Shown here: piece by piece, positions 53,368-63,437 of the stretch
How the letters are laid out: each line of letters begins with the position of its first letter
Position numbering within the stretch: the first letter of the stretch is position 1
Assembly (NCBI RefSeq): GCF_030506285.1
Contig: NZ_CP119422.1
Span: forward strand, 1,612,001 to 1,676,000
Length of the DNA stretch: 64,000 nt
Source: Catalinimonas niigatensis
Lineage (GTDB): Bacteria > Bacteroidota > Bacteroidia > Cytophagales > Cyclobacteriaceae
Direction of reading: 5' to 3'
Made by a program: the position numbers and the translations under genes
Notes under the pieces: model-generated
The model's database searches: none
What the model was told of the DNA's origin: nothing
What the model saw: the letters and a program-made list of their open reading frames with translations, nothing else

Positions 53368-55503
53368 ATGGAAAATCATCATGAACACGATCATTCCTTA
53401 AGAAAAGATCATCATAGTTACGCAAAAGAAGATGCAAAAGAAAAATCTGAGGAAGTAAAAACAGAATTAGCAGAAACTACTGTGCATGCCCATGATGAAG
53501 CACACAGGCATACAGATCATACCATGGATGAAGATCATACTCATGGAGGGCACCATGATCATCATGCCATGATGATTGAAGACTTTAAAAAGCGCTTCTG
53601 GATATCGCTAGTTCTGGCCATTCCGGTACTGGCTCTATCTGAGATGATTCAGCAGTGGCTTGGCTTTGAAATTGATTTTGAGGGAAGGGGATATGTACTC
53701 TTTGGGCTTTCCTCCATCATTTACTTTTATGGAGGCTGGCCATTTCTGAAAGGTCTGGTAGATGAATTAAAAACCAATGGTCCGGGTATGATGACCCTGA
53801 TCGCTGTGGCTATCACAGTAGCCTATGTGTACAGCTCAGCGGTAGTCTTTGGTTTAGAGGGTATGGATTTTTTCTGGGAGTTGGCTACTTTGATTGTGGT
53901 GATGCTGCTGGGGCATTGGATTGAGATGAAATCAGTGATGGGCGCTTCCAGGGCACTTGAACTGCTGGTACAGATGATGCCAGCGGAGGCACATCTGGTA
54001 CATGGAGATCATATCATGGATGTCAAAGTAGAAGAACTTAAGAAGAACGATATCATCCTGATCAAAGCCCATGAAAAAATACCTGCTGATGGTACGGTAC
54101 AAGAAGGAGAAAGCTACCTGGACGAAAGCATGCTGACTGGCGAAAGCCGCCCCGTGAAAAAAGCCAAAGGTGATCAAGTGATTGGGGGTTCAGTGAATGG
54201 CAATCAGTCTATCAGAGTAAAAGTTGTCAAGACAGGTAAAGAAAGTTATCTCAACAAGGTCATCGCTTTGGTAGAAGAGGCACAAAAAGCTAAATCCAAA
54301 ACACAGGGACTGGCTAATACTGCTGCCAAGTGGCTTACTTATATAGCCATTGGTGCTGGAATCATTACCCTTGCAGTCTGGCTGATGCTGGGCAGGGAGT
54401 TTGATTTTGCCCTGGAGCGTATGGTCACTGTGATGGTGATCTCTTGTCCCCATGCACTGGGCCTGGCAATACCATTGGTCGTGGCAATATCTACAGCAGT
54501 ATCTGCCCAAAAGGGCTTGCTGATCAGGAACAGAACTGCTTTTGAAAACTCCCGCAAAATCACGGCTTTGGTGTTTGATAAGACGGGCACTTTGACAGAA
54601 GGGAAGTTTGGTGTATCCCGCTTTGAGAGCCTGACTAATGATTTATCTAATGAAGAACTTTTAGCTTATGCAGCTTCCCTGGAACAGCAGTCAGAACATC
54701 CCATCGCACAAGGAATTGTACGAGCTGCTAAAGAAAAAGAATTCACCTTTAAGAAAATTGAGCACTTTGAATCCCTGACTGCCAAAGGAATACAAGGTGA
54801 GATGGATGGAGTGCTATGGAAGGTGGCAAGCCCTGGTTATTTGAAGGAAAATCATTTAGATATACCTGCTGAAGCTCAATCAGATGCTGCAGAAACAGTG
54901 GTGTTTGTCATTCAAAATGAGCAACTGGTAGGTTTCATAGCCCTTGCTGACAAGATCAGAGAAGAAAGCTCACAGGCCATAGAATTGCTCAGATCAAAAG
55001 ATATGAAAATTTTCATGGCTACTGGAGACAATGAAAAAACAGCCAAAGCGGTGAGTGAAAAGCTGGGGCTGGATGGTTACTATAGTGAGGTGCTGCCTCA
55101 TCAGAAAGTAGAGATCATCAAAGAATTGCAAGGCAAAGGGCATTTTGTAGCCATGACAGGAGATGGTGTGAATGACGCTCCTGCTTTGGCACAGGCCAAC
55201 GTAGGTATTGCCGTAGGCTCAGGTACAGACGTAGCTGCCGAAACAGCAGACATCATCCTGGTCAACAGCAATCCTAAAGACATAGCCAGTCTGATTCTTT
55301 TCGGCAGAGCTACCTATCGTAAAATGATTCAGAACCTGGTTTGGGCTACTGGATATAATGCAATTGCCCTACCTTTGGCAACTGGTTTTATTCCAGGCTT
55401 GATGATAAGCCCCGCCATAGGCGCTGTATTTATGAGTCTAAGTACCGTTATTGTAGCTGTGAATGCACAGTTGCTAAGAAGATCAGTACATCAGGCCAAT
55501 TGA
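53368..55503 (+). CDS. copB: CopB-type copper/silver-exporting P1B-ATPase
   Basis: From the ATG at 53368 the protein is 711 residues. The first 71 residues are extremely His-rich (HHEHDHSLRKDHHS, HGGHHDHHAMM) and replace the usual HMA domain. Catalytic parts: TGES in the actuator domain, CPH in the sixth helix at Cys360-His362, DKTGTLTEG at Asp404 (phosphorylated), GDGVND at 598-603. CPH marks the P1B-3 (CopB) subgroup, exporting Cu(II) or Ag(I), unlike CPC pumps for Cu(I). The reading frame is open to 53236, but that lies inside the upstream gene. It would function at the inner membrane, with the OM protein before it. Confidence 0.93.
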   Translation: MENHHEHDHSLRKDHHSYAKEDAKEKSEEVKTELAETTVHAHDEAHRHTDHTMDEDHTHGGHHDHHAMMIEDFKKRFWISLVLAIPVLALSEMIQQWLGFEIDFEGRGYVLFGLSSIIYFYGGWPFLKGLVDELKTNGPGMMTLIAVAITVAYVYSSAVVFGLEGMDFFWELATLIVVMLLGHWIEMKSVMGASRALELLVQMMPAEAHLVHGDHIMDVKVEELKKNDIILIKAHEKIPADGTVQEGESYLDESMLTGESRPVKKAKGDQVIGGSVNGNQSIRVKVVKTGKESYLNKVIALVEEAQKAKSKTQGLANTAAKWLTYIAIGAGIITLAVWLMLGREFDFALERMVTVMVISCPHALGLAIPLVVAISTAVSAQKGLLIRNRTAFENSRKITALVFDKTGTLTEGKFGVSRFESLTNDLSNEELLAYAASLEQQSEHPIAQGIVRAAKEKEFTFKKIEHFESLTAKGIQGEMDGVLWKVASPGYLKENHLDIPAEAQSDAAETVVFVIQNEQLVGFIALADKIREESSQAIELLRSKDMKIFMATGDNEKTAKAVSEKLGLDGYYSEVLPHQKVEIIKELQGKGHFVAMTGDGVNDAPALAQANVGIAVGSGTDVAAETADIILVNSNPKDIASLILFGRATYRKMIQNLVWATGYNAIALPLATGFIPGLMISPAIGAVFMSLSTVIVAVNAQLLRRSVHQAN

Positions 55504-55565
55504 TATAGAAACAGTCAAAGGGAAATAAAGCTGTAAAAATATCTAATTGTGAGGATTTGTGAGGT

Positions 55566-55594
55566 ATGGCAGGCTAGCAATTTAAGCCTGCCAT
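55566..55594 (+). terminator. Hairpin terminator after copB
   Basis: ATGGCAGGCT (55566-55575) and AGCCTGCCAT (55585-55594) form a 10-bp perfect stem around a 9-base loop, 62 bases after the copB stop. Only a weak T-rich stretch (TCATTATTTG) follows, so termination strength is uncertain. The IS481 element begins 13 bases later. Confidence 0.6.
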
Positions 55595-55607
55595 TCATTA
55601 TTTGAAG

Positions 55608-56932
55608 TAGTCAAGATATAATCTGACAGTTTAATTAAATTGAATTTGAAGCTAACATTTCACTTAAACACGATTACATCATGACTACGGAAGACAAAAT
55701 TATCGCGCGGCGACCGTCAAAAACAAGCTAGGATTACTAAACCTGGCTGACATGTTAGGTAATGTATCTCAGGCTTGCAAAGTAATGGGATACAGTAGAG
55801 ATAGTTTTTACCGCTTCAAGGATCTTTACGAACAAGGTGGAAGTGCTGCCCTTCAAGAAATCAGCAGGAAAAAGTCTAATCCCAAGAACAGGGTAGACGA
55901 AGCTGTAGAACAGGCAGTTATTGAATTAGCCATAGAACAACCTGCATTGAGTCAACTCAGAGCATCCAACGAATTGAAAAAGAGAGGTGTGTTTGTTTCT
56001 CCTGGTGGTGTGCGATCTGTATGGTTACGGCACCAATTAGAAACTTTTCCTAAACGTCTTAAAGCTCTAGAGACCAAAGTGGCGCAAGAGGGTATAATTA
56101 TTGACAGATGCCCAAGTAGCGGCTCTGGAGAAGGCTAAGGAGGAGAAAATAGCACACGGTGAAATAGAAACACACCATCCAGGATATCTGGGAGCTCAAG
56201 ATACCTATTACGTTGGCTATATCAAAGGAGTCGGTGAAATTTACCAACAAACGTTTATAGATACTTATACCAAAGTAACCCATGCTAAGGTATATGACCG
56301 TAAAAATGCACTAGTAGCTGCTGATCTATTAAATGACAGGGTAATTCCTTTCTATGAGCAGCATGAGATTCCACTACTGCGAATCTTAACAGATCGTGGC
56401 ACGGAATACTGTGGCAACCGAGAGCATCACGAGTATCAGCTTTACCTGGCAATTGAGGACATTGATCACTCCAAAACTAAAGCAAAAAGCCCTCAAACCA
56501 ATGGGATATGCGAAAGACTTCATCGCACCATGTATGACGAATTTTATGCTATTGCTTTCCGAAAAAAGGTTTACCAAAGTATTGATGAGTTACAGAAAGA
56601 CTTAGACCTGTGGCTGGAGTATTACAATACGCAGAGGACACATACTGGAAAGTATTGCTTTGGAAGGACGCCAATACAAACCTGGAAAGACTCCCTTCAT
56701 TTGACAAAAGAGAAAATGTTACACACTCAATATCAAAATTTTGTACCTTTATCAGTGTCAGACGAAGCGGAAGCGGGCCCTGCTGGCGAGCAACCCGCCA
56801 GGAATAGTCTGACTGACTGGAATGGTCAAGGGGCTTAAAAGAGCCCCTCAAAAAACAATGATTATTCCAAGAATGCTATGCCTTAAAAAAACGCATCTAA
56901 AATGCCTCGACTGTCAGAGGAAATCTTGACTA
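55608..56932 (+). mobile_element. IS481 family insertion sequence with matched inverted repeats
   Basis: Left end 55608-55630 and right end 56910-56932 are inverted copies: TAGTCAAGAT, four unlike bases, then TCTGACAGT on both. The element is 1325 bases long and holds one transposase gene broken by frameshifts. The right end directly abuts the TAA of the AraC-type gene on the other strand. I see no convincing target duplication. Confidence 0.82.
55681..56838 (+). pseudogene. IS481 transposase with two frameshifts
   Basis: It begins MTTEDKII at 55681, then after one base shift near 55705 continues [40 protein letters not shown] (helix-turn-helix). A second shift at about 56095 joins QEGII to [17 protein letters not shown]. 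The catalytic domain has Asp in AQDTYYVGYIKGVGEIYQQT, Asp in LRILTDRGTEYCGN and Glu in SPQTNGICERLHRTMYDEFY, all present. Without correction of both shifts it cannot make a full protein. Stop at 56836-56838 is followed by a GGGGCT/AGCCCC hairpin overlapping it. Confidence 0.78.
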
Positions 56933-57397
56933 TTACAAATTAAAGGATTTCCTGAACGCCAAAGGCGATTGTTTGGTCTTTGTCTTGAAAAGCTTGCTAA
57001 ACGACTGTGGATGTTCAAAGCCCAATTCATAGGCAATTTCACTCACTGACAAGTCTGTCGTAGATAGTTTTTCTCTGGCCTTTTCAATGAGTTTGCTGTG
57101 TATGTGTTGCTGGGTATTTTGTCCTGTAAGAGAACGCAACATATCACTCAAATAACTCGGCGAAGTATTCAAGTTATCAGCAATATATTGAACTGTTGGT
57201 ATTCCCTGCACCAGAGATTTTTCGTTGTTAAAATAATGGTCTAAAATAGCTTCCAGTTTTTGCAACAAATCATCATTTACCGCTTTTCTTGTAATTGGAT
57301 ATTCCGGAGATGCTGCCAGACCATCCTGGCTGACCAAATTTTTTGGTACTTTGGGCTGGAATCCTCTATGGGGATTAAACGGTCCATGGGGTGACAA
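56933..57397 (-). CDS. AraC family transcriptional regulator, truncated to its C-terminal DNA-binding part
   Basis: From about residue 38 the protein reads as the normal end of an AraC regulator: LEAILDHYFNNEKSLVQGIP, TVQYIADNLNTSPSYLSDML and SEIAYELGFEHPQSFSKLFK hold both helix-turn-helices. The first 25 or so residues (SPHGPFNPHRGFQPKVPK) are not typical, and the N-terminal sensor domain of about 170 residues is missing, so the gene seems fused to foreign DNA at its 5' end. An IS481 element ends right after its stop codon. It may be non-functional. Confidence 0.65.
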   Translation of the reverse strand: MSPHGPFNPHRGFQPKVPKNLVSQDGLAASPEYPITRKAVNDDLLQKLEAILDHYFNNEKSLVQGIPTVQYIADNLNTSPSYLSDMLRSLTGQNTQQHIHSKLIEKAREKLSTTDLSVSEIAYELGFEHPQSFSKLFKTKTKQSPLAFRKSFNL

Positions 57398-57726
57398 TGA
57401 GGCAGAAGCGCCCAGCGCCGGTAATTTCGTAGTCCTTTATAGTTCCGGATAGCGATAGGGCAGACATATGTAGTAGGGTTTTGATTGTTTTGAAGATTCG
57501 AGAGCCCGTTACTCCCACAAATACCAAAACAGTAATTAGCATCAATCAGAAGATATACAAGTCAGTAGTTAGAATAACCTACCAAAAAGCATCAAAATAA
57601 TATAAATAAATCGGTTACCTATTCGGTTACCATGTAATTTTTAGTTATAAATAATTGATAATCAATATCTTAAAAGTTATATTCAGGAGCCTCTATGGAT
57701 ATGAACTGGAAGAATCCTACACTTTT
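57398..57726. other. Intergenic region with a short direct repeat
   Basis: TCGGTTACC occurs twice, at 57611-57619 and 57623-57631, a pair spaced one helical turn apart that could bind a regulator. ATTGATAATCAATA at 57654-57667 follows. A 60-codon frame from a TTG at 57655 to 57837 is weak and its second half belongs to the repeat described next. No gene is convincing. Confidence 0.35.
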
Positions 57727-57880
57727 GAAAACTGGATGGTAGATGAACTCAATGAGGAGTTCATGCAGATCAAGGTGGATAAAGTCTTTGAAGAACAAGC
57801 TTATATTTTTACAATTAGGTTTGAGGTTATCCGCTAAAATTCTAATGCATTTTACATAAATCGTAATTATTGAACTTGAT
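57727..57880. repeat. Dispersed repeat copy 3 (degenerate)
   Basis: It resembles 8288-8456 along its full length, with best matches at GTAGATGAACT.AATGA, TTGAA.A.CA, ATTTTTAC, and ATTATTGAACTTGAT. The coded fragment is WMVDELNEEFMQIKVDKVFE in this copy against RRVDELNENHVQVKVDKTFE in copy 1, so selection on a protein may once have acted. Family unknown. Confidence 0.55.
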
Positions 57881-57919
57881 GGATTGTCCTGAAATTACTT
57901 TTAAGGATAAGTTAATTTC

Positions 57920-59584
57920 TTATTGTATTACTTTATCCTTTAAAAAAGATTGATAAAAGAATGATGCTGCCATTTGATGAGGCCGTAAAATATTCTCATC
58001 ATCTAGCCCATAATTTCGTAACTGCCGATAATCTCTTTCCGTCGCTGTGGTTACGAAAACCATACCTTTGTGCTGGTTTTTCTCCAATGTCTTAATTAAC
58101 TGTTGGGAAAGCTCATTATTTGGCACCGTACTAACTATAGCGCGACCTTTCTTATAAGGAATCTGCTCTAGCAGATCCGGGTCTTCCATATCTCCATAAA
58201 TAACGTCTTTACCCCTGACTTTCCATTCATTGATGACTCCGGGATCAAAGTCTACACCTAAATAACTAATCCCTGGATGTTCATCAAGCATTTCTGTCAG
58301 TCTTCTGCCGAATCTTCCCAAACCGATGATTATCACGTCATAATCTTTATGTTCTTCATGGATAAATTTATTTTCAGTATAATTTTCACTGCGTTGGAAC
58401 AGGTTCAAAGCTGGAGAAAGCATTTCAAAAATTTGATGAGAGTATAAGATCAAGTATGTGGAAAGTCCGATAGTTATTAGGCCTACCAGGGTAATCAAAC
58501 CTACTACTTCACTAGTGATATGTCCCATAGTGAGTCCCATACCGGCAAAAATCAATCAAAATTCGCTGATCTGCGCAACAGTTAAACCAGCTAGAAAAGA
58601 AGTTCTCTTTCGGTAGCCCATGATACCCATAATAATTAAGACGATGATGGGATTTCCAATGAGTACAAAGACAGAAAAAATAAGAGCGGAGTAAACCTGA
58701 CTGCCGATAATGGATAAATCAAGATTTGCTCCCAGGTTGACAAAGAAAAATAACAGTAAGAAATCCCGCAAACTTACCAACCGGATACTGATCACATCTT
58801 TAAAATCTGATGAAGCCAAACTCATGCCTGCCAAAAAAGCACCAACTTCACCACTAAACCCTATAAGTTCTCCGGCCGATGCTAATGATACCGCCCACGC
58901 AATGGCAAAAAGCGTGAGCATTTCCTGAGACTTTGCTATAAAAGCACTTAAGGGGGGGATGATCCACTTCATAGCAATGAAGGTAAATACCAGCAAGCCA
59001 ATGCCGGCAACAAGTGTTCTGATAAAATCTTGAAAGAATGAAGTATCACCACTTTGCTGCATGGTGGATAAAATAATCATCAGAAGAATGACGACAATGT
59101 CTTGCACAATAAGAAAGCCAATAGCAATTTGGCCATGCAGCGAATCAATTTCTTTTTTATCGGATAATAGCTTTACAATTATGATTGTGCTGGAAAAAGT
59201 CAGGGCAACGGCAATATAAAAGCTATGGAGTGCCGAAAACCCAAGTGCTATGCCAAGTAAATAACCAAATAAGGAAGTAAATAATACCTGGCCCAGACCT
59301 GTAAGCAGGGCTACTTTTCCAACAGATTTTATAATTCGGAGATCTAACTTAAGACCCACAATAAAAAGCAATAAGGCTATGCCAATTTCTGCCAGTAAGT
59401 GAATCTTATCGTGTGAGGCGACCAAGTCCAGTACTGAAGGACCCACCAGAATACCCAGTGCGATAAACATAACGATTAAGGGTTGTTTTAGTAATTGCCC
59501 CAAGATCCCTAAAAGAGCTGCAAGAGTAAGGATCAAGGCAATTTCGTTAAAAGAATTCTCCAGAATGCTAGAAAGCCAGTTCAT
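57920..59584 (-). pseudogene. Kef-type cation:proton antiporter (CPA2) with TrkA-N domain, split by one in-frame TGA
   Basis: The first part (59584-58556) has about 11 membrane helices with the CPA2 features LLLFIVGLKLDLRIIKSVGK, LTFSSTIIIVKLLSDKKEID and GFSGEVGAFLAGMSLASSDF. After VAQISEF a TGA stops the frame, and the same frame goes on directly with LIFAGMGLTMG, more helices, then an NAD-binding TrkA-N domain (YDVIIIGLGRFGRRLTEMLD). A Ser TCA to TGA change would explain it. Intact, it would be about 554 residues and release potassium or sodium in exchange for protons. It overlaps the upstream stress protein gene by ATGA. I treat it as a pseudogene unless the stop is read through. Confidence 0.8.
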
Positions 59585-60399
59585 TTAGATAGTACGGTTA
59601 ATGGTGTTTGTCCGCCATATACCAGTTCATTGATCATAAACTTTCTAAATAGCTTATCACTAATCGAACGAGATCTTTGCTGGAGTACCAGAAACGAATT
59701 TTCTGTGAGCTCTACCCTGTCTTTTAAAAAGTCAAATGCCCTATTTCCTTTGTAGAGTTGAATGCCAGGCTTATGAACCTCATACTCTGTTTGGAGCCCT
59801 AGAAGATGATTTTTGGCTTTTTCTTCATCTGCATCAACTTTAAGTACTGTGAAGAATTCTAATGTCTTAATTTGGCATCTCAGCGCATCCAGCACAACGC
59901 CAAATTGATGTTTATTCATTGAATATTTAGGATTTACCCCCACCATAAGTTTTTCAGGCACAGAAATCTGGCTTCGTGCAGGTACTACCATTGTCAACAA
60001 ATCAGATTTATTAATGATAGAAAGTATTGTGCTGCCAATAAACAGGCTCTTCAACACTCCGGTACCCTTAAGGCCTGCGAATACCCAGTCAAAATAGTCT
60101 TTACTTGTCAGTTCTTTGAGTATAGTCAGTATAGACTTTTGACTAACATAAAATGAATCTTCACTGTAAACTCTTCTTTTCGCCAGTTTTAGCAGCTTTG
60201 AATAAACTTCTTGCAATTCAGCTTTAACAATTTCATCCTTGGTTTCCCGGTCAGCCATTCCAGGTGCAATTCCTGAAATTTGATGTGCAAAGACTACCTT
60301 TGCATTGATGATTTCAGAAATAGTAAATGCAAAATCTGTCAGGTTTTCCGAATACTCAGAAAAGTCAATTAGTAAAATAATTCTATTTCTTATATTCAT
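59581..60399 (-). CDS. Universal stress protein, two UspA-like domains
   Basis: The protein (272 residues) starts NIRNRIILLIDFSEYSENLT, the usual Usp opening with DFS, and has a middle segment DYFDWVFAGLKGTGVLKSLF with IGSTILSIINKSDLLTMVVP, near to the Usp nucleotide loop G.KG-9x-GS. The second half is more diverged. Its TGA overlaps the ATG of the Kef-type antiporter by four bases, so they are translated together. The P-type ATPase gene lies 241 bases upstream on the same strand. A role in sensing ionic or energy stress for the antiporter is inferred. Confidence 0.82.
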   Translation of the reverse strand: MNIRNRIILLIDFSEYSENLTDFAFTISEIINAKVVFAHQISGIAPGMADRETKDEIVKAELQEVYSKLLKLAKRRVYSEDSFYVSQKSILTILKELTSKDYFDWVFAGLKGTGVLKSLFIGSTILSIINKSDLLTMVVPARSQISVPEKLMVGVNPKYSMNKHQFGVVLDALRCQIKTLEFFTVLKVDADEEKAKNHLLGLQTEYEVHKPGIQLYKGNRAFDFLKDRVELTENSFLVLQQRSRSISDKLFRKFMINELVYGGQTPLTVLSK

Positions 60400-60640
60400 T
60401 TCATTCTGTTTTTAAGTAATGCTTGTCGACAACCTTTGGTTAAGAAATGTGCGGGTTTTGGATCAAGTATTTGTCAGCCAAGAACCGGGTTTCGTCACGT
60501 ACTCTATATTGGTCATTTTATCTTGTCAGCCCATATGTTTTCTTAACTGACATTGGTGATAGTTTTTATGATTCACTGTGGCTATCGTGGTTCAAACAAT
60601 TTTCTCAAAACTCATTCTACGAGCGATACCTCAATTAAAA

Positions 60641-63349
60641 TTAGAATTCTTCACTTCCAATTACTTTTCTTCTGATAGTTTTTTCAATGGATACAATTGT
60701 AAAAAGACCAAGGCCAGTTGCAAGAATCCTTAACCAGGAAATAAAGCCTATAGGTGCTGAATGAAACAATGTATTCATAAAGGGTGCATGAATAAATATG
60801 AGTTGAAGAATCAGCATTGCAAATGTTCCGTAATAAACCCACATGTTGGAAAACCACCCTATTTCATTTATAGACCTTCTTAAAGAGCGGCAGTTAAAAA
60901 GGTAAAATGCTTCTAAAACAATGAAAACAGTAGTTGCTACAGTTTGGGCCTCCTGCAAGCTTACACCTATGGATAATTCATATCGAAATAAAATGAATGA
61001 AGCCAACATGATTAAAGTACCTACCAAGAGTGTCCTCATGATTAAAGGAAAGGTAAGAATGGGTTTATTGGCCGGTATGGGCGGCCTGCTCATAATTCCT
61101 GGCTCTTTGGGTTCAAACGTGAGCATAAGACCAAGCAGGATCGCTGTTGTCATATTGATCCATAAAATTTGAACGGGTGCAAGTGGTAACTGGGTAGCAA
61201 AAATAATACTTGTGAGGATAACCAGTCCTTCTCCCAGATTGGTGGGGAGTGTCCATACTATAAATTTTGTAAGGTTGTCCACTACAACCCGGCCTTCCTC
61301 CACTGCCGCTTCAATAGAAGCAAAGTTATCATCGGTAAGGACCATATCTGCCGCATCTTTAGCCACTTCTGTCCCGGTGATGCCCATGGCAATGCCAATA
61401 TTGGCTTGCTTTAACGCCGGACCATCATTTACACCATCGCCGGTCATGGCAACCACATTATCCTTTGCCTGCAGTGCCTTAACCAGCCTGAGTTTCTGAT
61501 CCGGGCTAACCCTGGCAAATACAGACACCTCTTCAGCTACCTCCTGTAGGTCTGCATCAGATAATTTTTGCAGTTTTAATCCGGTTACGGCTTTTGGCTT
61601 TCCATTTTCCGTTTTTCCTTTGATGCCTAATTGAGCTGCTATAGTAGCAGCTGTTAAAGCATGATCCCCGGTGATCATTTTCACCTGAATACCGGCTTCC
61701 TGGCATAGGGCAACTGCTTTTACGGCTTCCTCTCTCGGTGGGTCAATCATGCCCTGTAGGCCTGTGAAGATCAGGCCTTCTGCTACATCTTCATGGTTGA
61801 TCCAGGCTTTTGACTGATCAAATTGCTTAAAAGCAAAGGACAATACCCGCAGACCTTCTGCCGCCATTTCTTCGGCACTTTTTTGGATAGACTCAATATC
61901 TATGGGTACACATTCGCCGGATTTATTCATCATGAAAGTGCATGACCTAAGTACAGCCTCTAAGGATCCCTTTAAGAACAGAATATTTTCCTCATGTCTA
62001 TGAAGGGTTGCCATATATTGATATTCAGACTGGAAAGGAATTTCGTCTATTCTGGGATAATACTCATCAATATAATGATCTTTGATACCGGCTTTTTCTG
62101 CGGCACTGATCAATGCAGCCTCCGTTGGATCTCCTTCGGCTATCCATCTGCCCCCATCTTCTTTTATTCGGCTATCATTACACAAAACCCCTCCTCTCAA
62201 AAGGTAATGAAGGGCGGGATTTTCGGCTAAATCTACTTCTTCTCCTTCAAATAATATTTTACCTTCAGGCTTATAACCTATTCCTGTTACCTCAAACAAC
62301 TCTCCCCCGGCCATTATCTTTTGTACTGTCATTTGATTTTCGGTAAGCGTGCCAGTTTTGTCGGAACATATCACATTGGTGCTCCCAAGGGTTTCAACAG
62401 CTACCAGTTTTCGTATGACCGCCCTTCTTTTGGCCATTTTGGAAACACCTATGGCAAGCATGATAGTCACTGCAGCCGGCAGGCCTTCCGGTATGGCCCC
62501 AACAACCAGTGCCACCGATACCATAAAAGCATTTGCCAGACTTTCACCTCTTAAATATGCAATTACTAAGATCAGTACAGAAAAACTCAGAATGATCCAG
62601 AGCAAGATATGGCTAAACTTTTTTATTTTTATGGTCAAAGGCGTGTCAAGATCGTCCGCTGTTGCAATGGATTCATTAATTTTGCCTACCTCAGTCCGGT
62701 CACCGGTACTTACCACAATTCCCTTCCCTGTACCATAGGTAACTACTGTAGTGGCAAAGCCAAGGTTTTTCCGGTCACCGAGAATAGCATCTTCATTAAC
62801 AACTTCTGTACTTTTTTCTATAGCCACTGATTCTCCGGTAAGCGCTGATTCATCTACCTGAAGGTCCTTGATAGATACTAACCGCACATCAGCTGGCATT
62901 TTATCTCCGGGTTGTATAATTATTATATCTCCGGGAACAAGATGAATACTATCAACAACAACGGACCTTCCGTTTCTGATTACTTTGGCACTTGTACTCA
63001 TACTTCTGGAAAGAGCATCTATTGCTTTCAGCGCCTTGGTTTCCTGGATATATCCAATGATAGAATTGATGAGAACTACAGCAAAAATCACTGTAGCGTC
63101 TGGGTACTCTCCTAGTATCAAAGTAACAAGGGTAGCTCCCAGGAGAATGTAAATAAGTGGTTGATTAAACTGAAGAAGAAAACGAATTAAACTACTTTGG
63201 CGTTTTTTGGGGGTAATGCTATTTTCTCCGTATCTCTTCAAACGCTCACTTACTTCAGCATTTGATAAACCTTTATTAATATTGGTTTCTAAATCTTTTG
63301 TTACCTGATCTACAGTTAACGTATGCCACTTGACCTTTTCGATTTCCAT
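60641..63349 (-). CDS. P2-type cation-transporting ATPase
   Basis: The 902-residue pump has the N-terminal cation-ATPase domain (WHTLTVDQVTKDLETNINKG), TGES in the actuator loop, PEGLP in helix M4 at 287-291, Asp330 in SDKTGTLTENQM, and GDGVND at 637-642. This is the family of calcium, sodium/potassium and proton-like pumps. In helix M6 it reads LWINMTTAILLGLMLTFEP: the Asp (of N..TDG in SERCA) that binds calcium is replaced by Ala, so it is not a standard calcium pump. Neighbours on the same strand are a Usp gene and a Kef-type antiporter. The transported ion is unknown; sodium or potassium is my guess. It is intact. Confidence 0.9.
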   Translation of the reverse strand: MEIEKVKWHTLTVDQVTKDLETNINKGLSNAEVSERLKRYGENSITPKKRQSSLIRFLLQFNQPLIYILLGATLVTLILGEYPDATVIFAVVLINSIIGYIQETKALKAIDALSRSMSTSAKVIRNGRSVVVDSIHLVPGDIIIIQPGDKMPADVRLVSIKDLQVDESALTGESVAIEKSTEVVNEDAILGDRKNLGFATTVVTYGTGKGIVVSTGDRTEVGKINESIATADDLDTPLTIKIKKFSHILLWIILSFSVLILVIAYLRGESLANAFMVSVALVVGAIPEGLPAAVTIMLAIGVSKMAKRRAVIRKLVAVETLGSTNVICSDKTGTLTENQMTVQKIMAGGELFEVTGIGYKPEGKILFEGEEVDLAENPALHYLLRGGVLCNDSRIKEDGGRWIAEGDPTEAALISAAEKAGIKDHYIDEYYPRIDEIPFQSEYQYMATLHRHEENILFLKGSLEAVLRSCTFMMNKSGECVPIDIESIQKSAEEMAAEGLRVLSFAFKQFDQSKAWINHEDVAEGLIFTGLQGMIDPPREEAVKAVALCQEAGIQVKMITGDHALTAATIAAQLGIKGKTENGKPKAVTGLKLQKLSDADLQEVAEEVSVFARVSPDQKLRLVKALQAKDNVVAMTGDGVNDGPALKQANIGIAMGITGTEVAKDAADMVLTDDNFASIEAAVEEGRVVVDNLTKFIVWTLPTNLGEGLVILTSIIFATQLPLAPVQILWINMTTAILLGLMLTFEPKEPGIMSRPPIPANKPILTFPLIMRTLLVGTLIMLASFILFRYELSIGVSLQEAQTVATTVFIVLEAFYLFNCRSLRRSINEIGWFSNMWVYYGTFAMLILQLIFIHAPFMNTLFHSAPIGFISWLRILATGLGLFTIVSIEKTIRRKVIGSEEF

Positions 63350-63437
63350 GCGTTATTTTGAGAATTTACTTAACAAAGTGAGTATAGCACAGCTTATACT
63401 CTAGATTACTTCTTTAATAATTAATTCAAGTTGCTAC

